A stretch of 64,000 nucleotides of DNA from assembly GCF_042920265.1 (NCBI RefSeq), contig NZ_JBDQZI010000003.1, positions 62,001-126,000 of the forward strand, written 5' to 3'. Below, one piece after another: positions 15,870-25,195 of the stretch. Source of the DNA: Lysinibacillus_B sp042920265 (GTDB lineage Bacteria; Bacillota; Bacilli; Bacillales_A; Planococcaceae). Under the pieces are notes generated by a model, which was not told the origin of the DNA, made no database searches, and saw only the letters and a program-made list of their open reading frames with translations. The stretch's first letter is position 1; each line of letters begins with the position of its first letter. The position numbers were made by a program, and so were the translations under genes.

Positions 15870-16958
15870 ATGATGAATCAACACGAATTAGAGGGTTTAC
15901 GTAGTCGAATTGATGGACTAAACCTAGAAATTTTACGCTTAATCAATGAGCGAGCAGAAGTAGTAAATGAAATCGGTAAGATTAAAGAAAAGCAAGGTGT
16001 GAATCGTTATGATCCTCTACGTGAACGCCATATGTTAAATTTAATTAAAGAGCATAATAATGGTCCTTTAAATCAAATGACAGTGGATTATATTTTTAAA
16101 CAAATTTTCAAAACAGCATTAAAGCAATTAGAGGCAGAGAAGAAGAAAGAATTACTTGTTTCACGTAAAGAAAAGTCAGAAGATACTGTCATTAATGTAA
16201 ATGGTGAGTTAATCGGCGCTGGTGCACCATCATTTGTATTCGGTCCATGTTCAGTGGAATCTTATGAGCAAGTAGCGGCAGTAGCAGAGTCGATTCAAGC
16301 AAAAGGCTTAAAATTAATCCGTGGTGGTGCATATAAGCCACGTACATCGCCATACGATTTCCAAGGTCTAGGCTTAGAAGGTTTACAAATTTTAAAACGC
16401 GTGTCACAGGAATATGGTTTAGGTGTTATTACAGAAATCGTCACACCAGCAGATTTAGACCATGCATTAGATTACATTGATGTCATTCAAATCGGTGCGC
16501 GTAATATGCAAAACTTTGAGCTATTAAAAGCAGCAGGGGCAACAAATAAACCTGTGTTATTAAAGCGTGGTTTAGCTGCAACAATCGATGAATTCATTCA
16601 TGCAGCAGAATACATTATGTCAAAAGGAAATGAAAACATTATCCTTTGTGAGCGCGGTATTCGTACGTACGAAAAAGCAACGCGTAATACGTTAGATATT
16701 TCAGCTGTACCAATCTTAAAACAAGAAACGCATTTGCCGGTTATGGTCGATGTTACGCACTCAACGGGTCGTCGTGATTTATTATTACCATGTGCGAAAG
16801 CGGCGATTGCAATCGGTGCTGACGGTGTAATGGCTGAGGTACACCCAGATCCATCTGTAGCATTATCAGATTCTCAGCAACAAATGGATATCCCAACATT
16901 CGACGCATTCTATGAAGAAGTATTAAAATTCATGAAGAAATACGAAGTTAAAGCATAG
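15870..16958 (+). CDS. aroA: Bifunctional chorismate mutase / DAHP synthase
   Basis: A 362-residue fusion that carries out the first step of the shikimate pathway (PEP plus erythrose-4-phosphate to DAHP) and contains an AroQ-type chorismate mutase domain (residues 1-90, LRSRIDGLNLEILRLINERAEVV). The type I-beta DAHP synthase barrel spans about 110-355, with FVFGPCSVES, GGAYKPRTSPYDFQG and GADGVMAEVHPDP. In bacilli the mutase domain also serves as the allosteric sensor for chorismate/prephenate. The start is ATGATG at 15870 after GGAGAGGAG. A terminator separates it from ccpA. The symbol follows Bacillus usage (aroG elsewhere). Confidence 0.93.
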   Translation: MMNQHELEGLRSRIDGLNLEILRLINERAEVVNEIGKIKEKQGVNRYDPLRERHMLNLIKEHNNGPLNQMTVDYIFKQIFKTALKQLEAEKKKELLVSRKEKSEDTVINVNGELIGAGAPSFVFGPCSVESYEQVAAVAESIQAKGLKLIRGGAYKPRTSPYDFQGLGLEGLQILKRVSQEYGLGVITEIVTPADLDHALDYIDVIQIGARNMQNFELLKAAGATNKPVLLKRGLAATIDEFIHAAEYIMSKGNENIILCERGIRTYEKATRNTLDISAVPILKQETHLPVMVDVTHSTGRRDLLLPCAKAAIAIGADGVMAEVHPDPSVALSDSQQQMDIPTFDAFYEEVLKFMKKYEVKA

Positions 16959-16965
16959 TTAATCG

Positions 16966-17005
16966 AGGCTCGTTTCGCGAAATTTGCGAAGCGAGCCTTA
17001 TTTTT
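16966..17005 (+). terminator. Terminator after aroA
   Basis: AGGCTCGTTTCGC pairs with GCGAAGCGAGCCT, with TTATTTTT following. Confidence 0.85.
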
Positions 17006-17034
17006 GACAGAATTCCGAGCAATTTACTTATTCT
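17004..17034 (+). promoter_or_regulatory. Candidate ccpA promoter
   Basis: A consensus TTGACA (17004-17009) overlaps the end of the aroA terminator; TATTCT at 17029-17034 would be the -10 with a long 19-bp spacer. Confidence 0.4.
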
Positions 17035-17124
17035 TTAGAAGAAACGCTTCTCTTTTTATTGAAAGAAGCAAGAAAATTATCGTATGATGGGGTAAAGACA
17101 TTGCATATAAAGGAGGCAAATACA

Positions 17125-18123
17125 TTGACTGTTACAATTTATGATGTAGCACGTGAAGCAAATGTATCGATGGCAACCGTCTCCCGTGTTGTAAACGGAA
17201 ATCAAAATGTCAAGCCAGCAACACGTAAAAAGGTTTTAGAAGTCATCGAGCGATTAGAATATAGGCCGAATGCCGTAGCGCGTGGTTTAGCGAGTAAAAA
17301 AACAACAACGGTAGGCGTCATTATTCCGGATATTTCAAATAATTTATACGCTGAATTAGCACGTGGTATCGAGGATATCGCGACAATGTATCGATACAAT
17401 ATTATTTTAGCAAATTCTGACCAAAACGAAGAGAAAGAGCTAACACTTTTAGATACAATGCTCGGAAAGCAAGTAGATGGTATTGTCATGATGACAGATA
17501 GAGTGACAGAAAAAATTCAAGATTCGATGGATCATTCTCCTGTGCCGATTGTTTTAGCCGGTTCAGTAGATGAATTGAAAGAAGTCCCTTCTGTAAATAT
17601 TGACTATTATCAGGCGGCATATGAAGCGGTAAAGGTCCTACTGGATAATGGCCATACCCGTATTGCCTTTATATCAGCACCACAAAGTTATACCGTTACG
17701 CAATATAAGCTAGCAGCGTATAAAAAAGCATTAGAAGACGTTGGATTAACAGTCGATGAGTCACTGATCGTTTCAGAAGAAGATACGTATGATAACGGCA
17801 TTGCAGCATACGAAGAGGTCAGCCAATTTGATAATGCCCCAACGGCTTTCTTTGCAGGGAGCGATGAATTGGCTATTGGCATTATTCACGGTGCACAAGA
17901 TGCAGGGAGACAAGTGCCAGAAGATTTAGAAGTGATTAGTTTTGAGAACTCTAAATTAGCACGTATGGTACGCCCGCAGTTATCAAGTGTTGTCTTGCCT
18001 TTATACGATATTGGAGCAGTAGCGATGCGCTTACTGACGAAATTAATGAATAAAGAGAAAGTAGAACAACAAAGTGTTATTCTACCACACCGCATCGAAA
18101 TGCGAGATTCAGTGAAACAATAA
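17125..18123 (+). CDS. ccpA: Catabolite control protein A (LacI/GalR family)
   Basis: A 332-residue LacI/GalR regulator. The N-terminal helix-turn-helix (TIYDVAREANVSMATVSRVVNG, residues 4-25) and hinge region are followed by a periplasmic-binding-protein-like core. CcpA with HPr-Ser-P binds cre sites to control carbon catabolism, including acsA and the acu genes next door. The frame opens at 17059, but TTG 17125 is the likely start: AAGGAGG lies eight bases upstream, and it gives the usual length of about 333. The order aroA-ccpA matches Bacillus subtilis. Confidence 0.92.
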   Translation: MTVTIYDVAREANVSMATVSRVVNGNQNVKPATRKKVLEVIERLEYRPNAVARGLASKKTTTVGVIIPDISNNLYAELARGIEDIATMYRYNIILANSDQNEEKELTLLDTMLGKQVDGIVMMTDRVTEKIQDSMDHSPVPIVLAGSVDELKEVPSVNIDYYQAAYEAVKVLLDNGHTRIAFISAPQSYTVTQYKLAAYKKALEDVGLTVDESLIVSEEDTYDNGIAAYEEVSQFDNAPTAFFAGSDELAIGIIHGAQDAGRQVPEDLEVISFENSKLARMVRPQLSSVVLPLYDIGAVAMRLLTKLMNKEKVEQQSVILPHRIEMRDSVKQ

Positions 18124-18124
18124 T

Positions 18125-18167
18125 AAAAGGTTCTGCCTCAAAAGATATTTGAGGCGGAACCTTTTTA
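18125..18167. terminator. Bidirectional terminator between ccpA and acuC
   Basis: AAAGGTTCTGCCTCAAA pairs with TTTGAGGCGGAACCTTT around AGATA; T-runs occur on both strands between convergent genes. Confidence 0.9.
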
Positions 18168-19322
18168 TCGTTTCTCATTGCGAATCATATGCAATGCCTT
18201 CGCAAGCATTTGTGCATTTTTTTCTTCGATTTCTGCCTTCCGTGGAATCGGCTCATATAATGGAGTTGGATCCTCCCAAGTGGGGATAAACGGTACGGGT
18301 GATTCAGGCTGCCACCGATCAAGCCAAGCTTGAGGCAGTGGACCTGCCGGATGTTGTTGATCGGTCATTTCAGTCCAAATGTGTGACCAAGCGCGCGGTA
18401 CAACACGCCATATATCATATCCACCTCCACCAACAGCAATCCATCGACCATCGCAATATTCGTGTGCAAGCTTATGCGCAAGCTTCGGTATTTCACGATA
18501 AATTTTCATTGTGCCATAGAGATGTGTAAGCGGGTCAAAGTAATGTGCATCCGCACCGTTTTGTGTTAAGACCACATCAGGCTTGAAAAATTCAAATACT
18601 TCGCGCATGGAAGCTTCATAAATTTCGAGGAAGCTGTCATCTTCTGTAAACGCATCAACGGGGAAGTTAAAGGATGTACCGTAACCTTCACCATTTCCAC
18701 GCTCTGTAATATTGCCTGTACCAGGGAACAGATAGCGTCCTGTTTCATGAATGGATAAAGTACAAACATTTGGGTCATCGTAAAATGCCCATTGTACGCC
18801 GTCCCCATGATGGGCATCCGTATCGACATATAATACACGCAACCCATATTTTTCTTGCATATAACGAATCGCCACACTGCTATCGTTATAAATACAAAAA
18901 CCCGATGCGCGACCACGGAACCCATGATGCAATCCGCCACCTAAGTTTAGTGCATGACGAGATTTCCCTTGTAGTACATAGTCAACTGCTTGCAATGTCC
19001 CACCAACGAGTAGGGCACTTGCTTCATGCATGTCCTTAAACATCGGTGTATCTTCTGTTCCAATGCCATATGCTTCACCTTGTTGTGGTGTAAGTTCACC
19101 ACGGCCAGCTTTTTTGACAATGTCAATGTATTGTGAATCGTGAGCAAGTGCAATTTCTTCATCTGTTGCCATACGTGCAGGGATAATGTCATCGTCGGAA
19201 AGTGCACCGATATTTTTTAATAAATCGATTGTAAGTAATAAGCGTTTATGATTAAACGGATGCGAGTCTGAAAATTTATAGCCTAGTTGATCAGGAGAAT
19301 AAATAAAGACAGCATTTTTCAT
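18165..19322 (-). CDS. acuC: AcuC, class I histone-deacetylase-like protein deacetylase
   Basis: A protein of about 385 residues with the arginase/deacetylase fold. The active-site features are GGGLHHGF (tandem histidines), VDTDAHHGDGVQ (zinc ligands) and VLTQNGADAHYFDPL. AcuC removes the acetyl group from the catalytic-loop lysine of acetyl-CoA synthetase, restoring its activity. ATG 19322 is taken as start because its ATGA overlaps the acuB stop; the nine extra upstream codons lie inside acuB. It is last in the leftward acuA-acuB-acuC cluster, opposite acsA. Confidence 0.9.
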   Translation of the reverse strand: MKNAVFIYSPDQLGYKFSDSHPFNHKRLLLTIDLLKNIGALSDDDIIPARMATDEEIALAHDSQYIDIVKKAGRGELTPQQGEAYGIGTEDTPMFKDMHEASALLVGGTLQAVDYVLQGKSRHALNLGGGLHHGFRGRASGFCIYNDSSVAIRYMQEKYGLRVLYVDTDAHHGDGVQWAFYDDPNVCTLSIHETGRYLFPGTGNITERGNGEGYGTSFNFPVDAFTEDDSFLEIYEASMREVFEFFKPDVVLTQNGADAHYFDPLTHLYGTMKIYREIPKLAHKLAHEYCDGRWIAVGGGGYDIWRVVPRAWSHIWTEMTDQQHPAGPLPQAWLDRWQPESPVPFIPTWEDPTPLYEPIPRKAEIEEKNAQMLAKALHMIRNEKR

Positions 19323-19966
19323 AGTTTTACCCCTGGAAGGTTTGGCCATAAAACATGAAACCCTTCCTTTCGTAAGTCTTCAATAATAGCTAAAGGATTG
19401 ATCACCTGTAGGCGAACGCTTAAAATGCGAGTATTGTCACTTTCACTGTCTGGATAAACGAGCACGCTTAATACATTCGCTTTATGTTGGCTAATAACGC
19501 TCGTAATTTCATGTAACACACCAGGCTTATTCGTGACACGAATATCGAGCTTAGAAGCGGGTTGATTTGCCCCTGTTAGCTCAATATAGCGATAGAGAAC
19601 ATCGGTTGTTGTGACGATACCAATAAGTTGACCACCTGAAACGATAGGTAAACAACTAATTTTATTTTCATAGAATGTGAGAGCGACTTCTTCTACAAAA
19701 TCTAATGGATGACCGATAATCGGGTCTTTCACCATGATGTCTGCCAGTGGTGCATCGTACGTGACTGAATTTGCTTCCTCTTTTAAGCACGATGGTAACG
19801 CTTTTTTGATATCATGGTCTGTGACAATTCCGACAACAGTTTCATTTTCGTCAACGATAGGTAGGTGACGAATTTTCTTTTCCCGCATTAAACGGACAGC
19901 ATCATTTACGGTATCGGTTGGCTTAAGTGTACATACATCAGTTTGCATAATTTCTTCAACAATCAT
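19319..19966 (-). CDS. acuB: AcuB, CBS-pair and ACT-domain protein
   Basis: A 215-residue cytosolic protein with two CBS motifs (about residues 1-60 and 75-135: KKIRHLPIVDENETVVGIVTDHDI and KISCLPIVSGGQLIGIVTTTDV) and a C-terminal ACT-like domain (about 140-210, LDIRVTNKPGVLHEITSVI). CBS pairs usually sense adenosine nucleotides. AcuB is required for normal acetoin/acetate use, but its exact action is unknown. The ATG at 19966 has AAAGGGGA upstream. It is translationally coupled to acuC. Confidence 0.9.
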   Translation of the reverse strand: MIVEEIMQTDVCTLKPTDTVNDAVRLMREKKIRHLPIVDENETVVGIVTDHDIKKALPSCLKEEANSVTYDAPLADIMVKDPIIGHPLDFVEEVALTFYENKISCLPIVSGGQLIGIVTTTDVLYRYIELTGANQPASKLDIRVTNKPGVLHEITSVISQHKANVLSVLVYPDSESDNTRILSVRLQVINPLAIIEDLRKEGFHVLWPNLPGVKL

Positions 19967-20036
19967 ATACGATTCCCCTTTGTATAAATGTTGTGAACTT
20001 CATAATACTCTTAAACTATTCCATTAGAAATATGAA

Positions 20037-20669
20037 CTAATACATATATCGATTTTTAAATCGTAGTCTATCAAATCGCTCAATTGTATTGGGACCGACG
20101 CGTTTTCCAACTCGAGCCATCAGGCAGTTCGCTGGATGAGAGGTAACCTCAGGGTCGTCTGTAGCATAATACTCAAAATGAGCGGTACTCATCATCTTTT
20201 CCATCATTTTGCGGTAATCCCATACGTTAAGACCCGTTCCTTTTAAATCCCAATGCCAATAATATTCCGTTGTAATAACGAGATAATCTTCCATTTCATC
20301 TGCCATAAAGGAAACTTCAACTAATTTTTTCCCTACACCTGTCCCGCGATAATCTGAAATGACTTCGATTGCGCCAAGTTCAATCATATTATCGATCCGG
20401 TCCTCTGCCCATCGCTCCAATGGATCTGGATATAAATATGTAACGTAACCTACGATTATATCCCCATTGCGTGCGATAATAATACGCCCTTCGTCCAGCT
20501 TTGCGATGCCAATTAATGCTTCGTGTTGCTGTTTAGGAGGCCTGAAAGCGATTAAACCTTCATGTAACGTATACAAGGCTAGTTGTTCTGCAGGGACAGG
20601 GCCCTCTACAATGATGGGACCGTGTTTAGTCTCCTTTGTGATACTGTAAAATGTTTTAATATGTTCCAT
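20037..20669 (-). CDS. acuA: AcuA, GNAT protein acetyltransferase
   Basis: A 210-residue GNAT-family acetyltransferase. The acetyl-CoA-binding region is IEVISDYRGTGVGKKLVEVS, with the R/Q-x-x-G-x-G/A signature in YRGTGVG. AcuA acetylates the C-terminal lysine of acetyl-CoA synthetase and switches it off. The frame extends 28 codons further, but ATG 20669 follows GGGGTGG at good spacing and gives the family length. It heads the acuABC operon and is divergent from its target acsA across about 166 bp. Confidence 0.88.
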   Translation of the reverse strand: MEHIKTFYSITKETKHGPIIVEGPVPAEQLALYTLHEGLIAFRPPKQQHEALIGIAKLDEGRIIIARNGDIIVGYVTYLYPDPLERWAEDRIDNMIELGAIEVISDYRGTGVGKKLVEVSFMADEMEDYLVITTEYYWHWDLKGTGLNVWDYRKMMEKMMSTAHFEYYATDDPEVTSHPANCLMARVGKRVGPNTIERFDRLRFKNRYMY

Positions 20670-20697
20670 TTCTACACCACCCCAGTAAGATGTATCT

Positions 20698-20703
20698 ATT
20701 ATA
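20698..20703 (-). promoter_or_regulatory. Candidate -10 box for acuABC
   Basis: TATAAT on the minus strand, 29 nt upstream of the acuA start. The matching -35 is poor. Confidence 0.35.
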
Positions 20704-20772
20704 ACTGATTTTATGCAAAAATACGCTAGTGTTTGTGAAGAAATACTTAACAATCTAAAAATTTAAAATATT

Positions 20773-20802
20773 TTGCTAATTAATGTTTTAATATTGTAAA
20801 AT
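20773..20802 (+). promoter_or_regulatory. Candidate acsA promoter
   Basis: TTGCTA (20773-20778), an 18-bp spacer and TAAAAT (20797-20802), about 34 bp upstream of the acsA start. No convincing cre site was found nearby. Confidence 0.45.
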
Positions 20803-20835
20803 ATATATATGTTCTCGAAGAAAGGGGTAATTTTC

Positions 20836-22563
20836 ATGGGGATGAAAATGTTAGAAAAACTAGCCGCAATTCCGGGGAATCATCGCCTAACGAGCTATGA
20901 GGAAACAGTAATAACACATGATTGGCAAGAAACGGAGAAGGCGTTTAGCTGGTATGAGACAGGAAAGGTAAATATGGCCTATGAAGCCATTGACCGTCAT
21001 ACAGAAACATATCGTAAAAATAAAGTGGCACTCTATTACAATGATGGCGTACGCAAAGAAGCGTATTCATTTCATGACATGAAGTTATTCACAAACAAAG
21101 CAGCGAATGTGTTGAAAGAAGCGACGGATATAAAAAAAGGGGATCGGATGTTTATTTTTATGCCTCGTTCGCCTGAGCTGTATTTCTCACTACTAGGCGC
21201 TTTAAAAATGGGGGTCATTGTGGGTCCGTTATTTGAAGCGTTTATGGAAGGGGCGGTATATGATCGCCTTTTGGATAGTGAAGCCGTTGCGCTAGTGACG
21301 ACGCCAACGCTACTTTCACGAGTGCCGGTAGAAAAGCTACCACATTTAAAAACGATTTTCCTTGTAGGAGATCATATTGAAGAAACAGATAAAATCGTAG
21401 ACTTTAATAAACGCATGCAATCTGCCTCAAATAAATTTGATATTGAGTGGGTTGACAAAGAAGACGGCATGGTTCTTTATTATACTTCTGGCTCAACAGG
21501 TGCACCAAAAGGGGTACTACATGTCCATTATGCAATGGTGCAACAATATCAGACAACTCAATGGGTACTCGATTTAAATGAGGATGATATTTACTGGTGT
21601 ACGGCTGATCCTGGTTGGGTAACAGGTACCGCTTACGGCATTTTTGGTCCGTGGTTAAACGGTGCAACAAGCTTAATTTTAGGAGGTCGCTTTAGTCCAC
21701 AAGCCTGGTATAGTGCGATTCAAGACTACGGTGTAACGGTTTGGTATAGTGCACCAACAGCGTTTCGTATGCTTGCAGGTGCAGGGCATAGTGTATTGGA
21801 GCGATATGATTTGTCATCACTACGTCATGTTTTATCGGTGGGGGAGCCGCTAAACCCAGAAGTAATCCGCTGGGGGTTAGAGGCGTTGGGGCACCGTATT
21901 CATGATACGTGGTGGATGACTGAAACAGGTGGACATATGATTTGTAACTATCCGAGTATGGACATTAAACCAGGGTCAATGGGGAAACCAGTACCAGGAG
22001 TTTATGCAACAATTGTCGATGATCAAGGGAATGAAGTACCACCGTTTACGATGGGGAATTTAGCGATTCGTAAAGGGTGGCCAAGTATGATGCGCCAAAT
22101 TTGGAATAATCCTGAAAAGTATGATGCGTATTTCTTAAAAGGCGAATGGTATGTATCAGGAGACTCAGCTTATATGGATGATGACGGCTATTTCTGGTTC
22201 CAAGGACGTGTTGATGATGTCATTATGACAGCTGGTGAACGTATAGGTCCATTTGAGGTTGAAAGTAAATTACTAGAACATCCAGATATTGTGGAAGCAG
22301 GTGTTATCGGTAAGCCTGATCCGTTACGTGGTGAAATTATTAAAGCATTCATCGCATTGCGTGAAGGTATGGAGCCATCTGAAAAATTAGAGGAAGATAT
22401 TAAAGAATTTATTAAACGTGGGCTTTCTGCACACGCAGCCCCGCGTGAAATCGAATTTAAAGATAAATTACCAAAAACACGTAGCGGTAAAATTATGCGC
22501 CGAGTCCTAAAAGCATGGGAACTGAACTTACCGACTGGCGACCTTTCAACAATGGCAGAGTAA
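20836..22563 (+). CDS. acsA: Acetyl-CoA synthetase
   Basis: A 575-residue AMP-forming acyl-CoA synthetase that converts acetate, ATP and CoA to acetyl-CoA. The adenylate-forming P-loop YTSGSTGAPKG is at 216-226, and TWWMTETGG and YVSGDSAYMDDDGYFW follow. The C-terminal catalytic lysine, the target of AcuA acetylation, is K552 in PKTRSGKIM. The frame starts at 20809, but AAAGGGG is eight bases before ATG 20836, making that the likely start. It is divergent from acuABC, which controls the protein after translation; CcpA control is expected from family knowledge. Confidence 0.93.
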   Translation: MGMKMLEKLAAIPGNHRLTSYEETVITHDWQETEKAFSWYETGKVNMAYEAIDRHTETYRKNKVALYYNDGVRKEAYSFHDMKLFTNKAANVLKEATDIKKGDRMFIFMPRSPELYFSLLGALKMGVIVGPLFEAFMEGAVYDRLLDSEAVALVTTPTLLSRVPVEKLPHLKTIFLVGDHIEETDKIVDFNKRMQSASNKFDIEWVDKEDGMVLYYTSGSTGAPKGVLHVHYAMVQQYQTTQWVLDLNEDDIYWCTADPGWVTGTAYGIFGPWLNGATSLILGGRFSPQAWYSAIQDYGVTVWYSAPTAFRMLAGAGHSVLERYDLSSLRHVLSVGEPLNPEVIRWGLEALGHRIHDTWWMTETGGHMICNYPSMDIKPGSMGKPVPGVYATIVDDQGNEVPPFTMGNLAIRKGWPSMMRQIWNNPEKYDAYFLKGEWYVSGDSAYMDDDGYFWFQGRVDDVIMTAGERIGPFEVESKLLEHPDIVEAGVIGKPDPLRGEIIKAFIALREGMEPSEKLEEDIKEFIKRGLSAHAAPREIEFKDKLPKTRSGKIMRRVLKAWELNLPTGDLSTMAE

Positions 22564-22670
22564 TTTCGTAGGTTGATAAAGGCTATAGGGATACACGCGG
22601 AATAGAAAATAAAAAGTTGTATAGTTGTTAATTTTTATACACTTATTTGCATACTATAATGATTGTGTGA

Positions 22671-22708
22671 AAGGAGATATTTCGGACGACTATCGAAATA
22701 TCTCCTTA
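22671..22708. terminator. Long perfect hairpin after acsA
   Basis: AAGGAGATATTTCG pairs with CGAAATATCTCCTT (14 bp, 9-nt loop). Downstream bases are only moderately T-rich (ATTACATTGC), so it may be a terminator or another structured site. The 22564-22929 gap otherwise contains only the arg promoter region. Confidence 0.55.
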
Positions 22709-22795
22709 TTACATTGCTTAAATATCTAGTTGAACATGTAGAGGAATATAAATCATACTGATAAGTTAATTCTGAATATTTTAAGATTATATAAA

Positions 22796-22832
22796 AATAC
22801 AGTTGACTAAATATTTATACAGAATTATACTG
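22796..22832 (+). promoter_or_regulatory. Arginine operon promoter with overlapping repeats
   Basis: TTGACT (22803-22808), a 17-bp spacer and TATACT (22826-22831) form a good sigma-A promoter. TTATACAG (22815-22822) and TTATACTG (22825-22832) repeat 10 bp apart across the spacer and -10, and AATACAG lies just upstream. The layout suits an ArgR/AhrC operator, although the boxes are not a clear consensus. Confidence 0.55.
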
Positions 22833-22929
22833 TTTTTATCTTAATCGTTTAAACAAGGTTTGTTGACAATATATAAAGGAAAGTATCATGTGTCATGAAT
22901 GGTGTCTTTCTAATTATGAGGTGAAGAAA

Positions 22930-23964
22930 ATGAAAGTTGGAATTATCGGTGCCACGGGCTATGGTGGTTTAGAGTTAATTCGTTTTTTATATAATCATAA
23001 AGAAGTAGAGAACTTAACATTATTTACATCATCAGAGGAAGGGACGGTCTTTTCAGCGAAGTTTCCTCATTTAATCGATATTAACGATCAACCACTGCAA
23101 AAAATTGATTACGACGTGTTAAGTGAGTTTGACGTTGTATTTGCGAGTACGCCTTCGGGAGTTTCGAGTAGCTTATTTCCTCCGTTAATCGATAAAGGGC
23201 CGAAGTTAATCGACTTATCGGGTGATTTCCGCTTAAAAGATGTAGAAAGCTATAAGCAATGGTATAAAAAGGAGCCAGCGCCGCAAGAAGCAATTGATGT
23301 AAGTATTTACGGTTTAACAGAATGGAACGAAGCGGCCATTAAGGAAGCGAAACTCATCGCAAATCCTGGCTGTTATCCGACGGCGGTTTTATTATCACTT
23401 CTACCATTATTAAAAGAAAAGTTAATTGATCCGAGCTTTTTAGTGATTGATGCTAAGAGTGGTATTTCGGGTGCGGGGAACAAACCATCGCAAACAACTC
23501 ATTTTAGTGAAGCGAACGAAGCATTTTCGATTTATAAAATAAATGAACATCAACATATTCCAGAAATTGAGCAAGCGATTAGTATGTTTGCTGGGGTAGA
23601 GACAAAAATTTCATTTAATACCCATCTAGTACCGATGATACGTGGAATTTTGGCTACGTCTTATGCACAAGTGATGCCAGGTGTTACACAAGCAGATTTA
23701 ATTCATTGTTTAAAAGAAACATATAAAAATCATCCATTTGTCCGTGTGATTGATGATGCAGGATCAATTGGCACAAATCGTGTAAAAGGTTCTAATTACT
23801 GTGATGTGTATGCGAAGTTAGATGAACGAACAGGCCGCGCAACCATTATTGGGGTAATTGATAATTTAGTTAAAGGTGCTGCTGGTCAGGCAATTCAAAA
23901 TATGAATGTACAACTGAATTTACCGCAAACGACAGGCTTACAAGTCGTGCCGCTATTCATTTAA
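22930..23964 (+). CDS. argC: N-acetyl-gamma-glutamyl-phosphate reductase
   Basis: A 344-residue NADPH-dependent reductase, the third step of arginine synthesis. The nucleotide-binding loop GIIGATGYGGLEL is at the N-terminus. The catalytic cysteine C148 lies in NPGCYPTA, and a GISGAGNKPS stretch follows. The frame opens 14 codons earlier, but ATG 22930 has GAGGTGA upstream and begins the fold correctly. It is first in argC-argJ-argB-argD; argJ follows after 10 nt. Confidence 0.93.
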   Translation: MKVGIIGATGYGGLELIRFLYNHKEVENLTLFTSSEEGTVFSAKFPHLIDINDQPLQKIDYDVLSEFDVVFASTPSGVSSSLFPPLIDKGPKLIDLSGDFRLKDVESYKQWYKKEPAPQEAIDVSIYGLTEWNEAAIKEAKLIANPGCYPTAVLLSLLPLLKEKLIDPSFLVIDAKSGISGAGNKPSQTTHFSEANEAFSIYKINEHQHIPEIEQAISMFAGVETKISFNTHLVPMIRGILATSYAQVMPGVTQADLIHCLKETYKNHPFVRVIDDAGSIGTNRVKGSNYCDVYAKLDERTGRATIIGVIDNLVKGAAGQAIQNMNVQLNLPQTTGLQVVPLFI

Positions 23965-23974
23965 GGAGGATATT

Positions 23975-25195
23975 ATGACAACGATTGAACTAAAGAAACT
24001 ATCAAGTAGTAATGTTGTTTCACCGAAAGGGTTTACAGCTGCTGGAGTACATTGCGGTATCAAAAAAGAGAAAAAAGATTTAGCGATTTTAGTCAGTGAA
24101 GTGCCGGCATCTGTCGCAGGTGTATTTACAACAAATGTGGTGCAAGCAGCGCCAATAAAAGTAACAAAAGAAGTGGTGTACAATACGCAGAAAATGCAGG
24201 CGATGATTGTAAATTCAGGGAATGCCAATGCGTGTACAGGGAAACAAGGGGTTGCAGATGCGTATGAAATGCAAAGCTTAGCGGCTGCCAAACTGGGCAT
24301 CGAACCTTATTTAGTAGGGGTAGCATCAACAGGTGTCATCGGTGAAATTATGAATCTAGCACCGGTGAAAAAAGGTGTGGAGATGTTAGCACCAAATAAT
24401 GATGTAGAGAGTGGCAACAATTTCGCACAAGCGATTTTAACAACTGATACAGTGATGAAAAATACAGCTTACGCAACGAATATTGATGGACAGGAAGTCA
24501 TCGTATCAGGTACGGCGAAAGGTTCAGGTATGATTGAGCCGAATATGGCGACAATGCTTGGCTTTATTACGACAGATGCAAATATTGAATCGGCTGAATT
24601 GCAAAAAGCGTTATCAGCAATTACGAACGTTACATTTAATGCCATCACAGTAGATGGGGATACATCAACAAATGATACCGTGGTGGTCATGGCAAACGGT
24701 TTAGCAGGAAATGAGCCGTTATCACCAGCACATCCAGATTGGGAAAACTTCTATACAGCACTACGTCTAGTAGCAGAAGATTTAGCAAAAGCGATTGCAC
24801 GTGACGGAGAGGGCGCAACGAAATTAATCGAAGTAGAAGTTGACGGTGCGATTTCAGATGAGGAAGCACGTAAAATTGCCAAAACAGTAGTCGGGTCACC
24901 ACTTGTAAAAACAGCGGTATTTGGCTGTGATGCAAACTGGGGGCGTATTATTGCAGCAGTTGGGTATAGTGGTGCTACAGTCGATCCCGAAAAAATTACA
25001 ATTAAAATTGGTGGGACGACAATGGTAGAAAAGGGCGAGCCAATTAAATTCTCTGAAGAAGAGTTAATCGAAATTTTAAAACAACAAGAAGTGAAAATTG
25101 ACGTGTCGTTGGAAGTAGGGGAAGGACACGGCTTTGCATGGGGGTGTGATTTAACTTATGACTACGTTCAAATCAACGCAGCATACCGCTCGTAA
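23975..25195 (+). CDS. argJ: Glutamate N-acetyltransferase / amino-acid acetyltransferase (ArgJ)
   Basis: A 406-residue ornithine acetyltransferase-fold protein. It transfers acetyl from N-acetylornithine to glutamate, and bifunctional forms also use acetyl-CoA. The precursor self-cleaves before the nucleophilic threonine, T193 in MIEPNMATML, giving alpha and beta chains. The start is ATG 23975 after GGAGG. Having argJ makes the pathway cyclic; no separate argE is in the window. Its 3' end overlaps the likely argB start by 38 nt. Confidence 0.92.
   Translation: MTTIELKKLSSSNVVSPKGFTAAGVHCGIKKEKKDLAILVSEVPASVAGVFTTNVVQAAPIKVTKEVVYNTQKMQAMIVNSGNANACTGKQGVADAYEMQSLAAAKLGIEPYLVGVASTGVIGEIMNLAPVKKGVEMLAPNNDVESGNNFAQAILTTDTVMKNTAYATNIDGQEVIVSGTAKGSGMIEPNMATMLGFITTDANIESAELQKALSAITNVTFNAITVDGDTSTNDTVVVMANGLAGNEPLSPAHPDWENFYTALRLVAEDLAKAIARDGEGATKLIEVEVDGAISDEEARKIAKTVVGSPLVKTAVFGCDANWGRIIAAVGYSGATVDPEKITIKIGGTTMVEKGEPIKFSEEELIEILKQQEVKIDVSLEVGEGHGFAWGCDLTYDYVQINAAYRS

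Noticed and set aside
17036..17055. Possible cre site near GAAACGCTTC upstream of ccpA
   Set aside because: Only the central CG and a partial palindrome fit; positions at both ends disagree with the cre consensus.
20704..20760. Possible cre sites in the acuA-acsA intergenic region
   Set aside because: AGCGTATT and nearby sequences lack the flanking TG/CA bases of cre; regulation by CcpA is expected but not shown.
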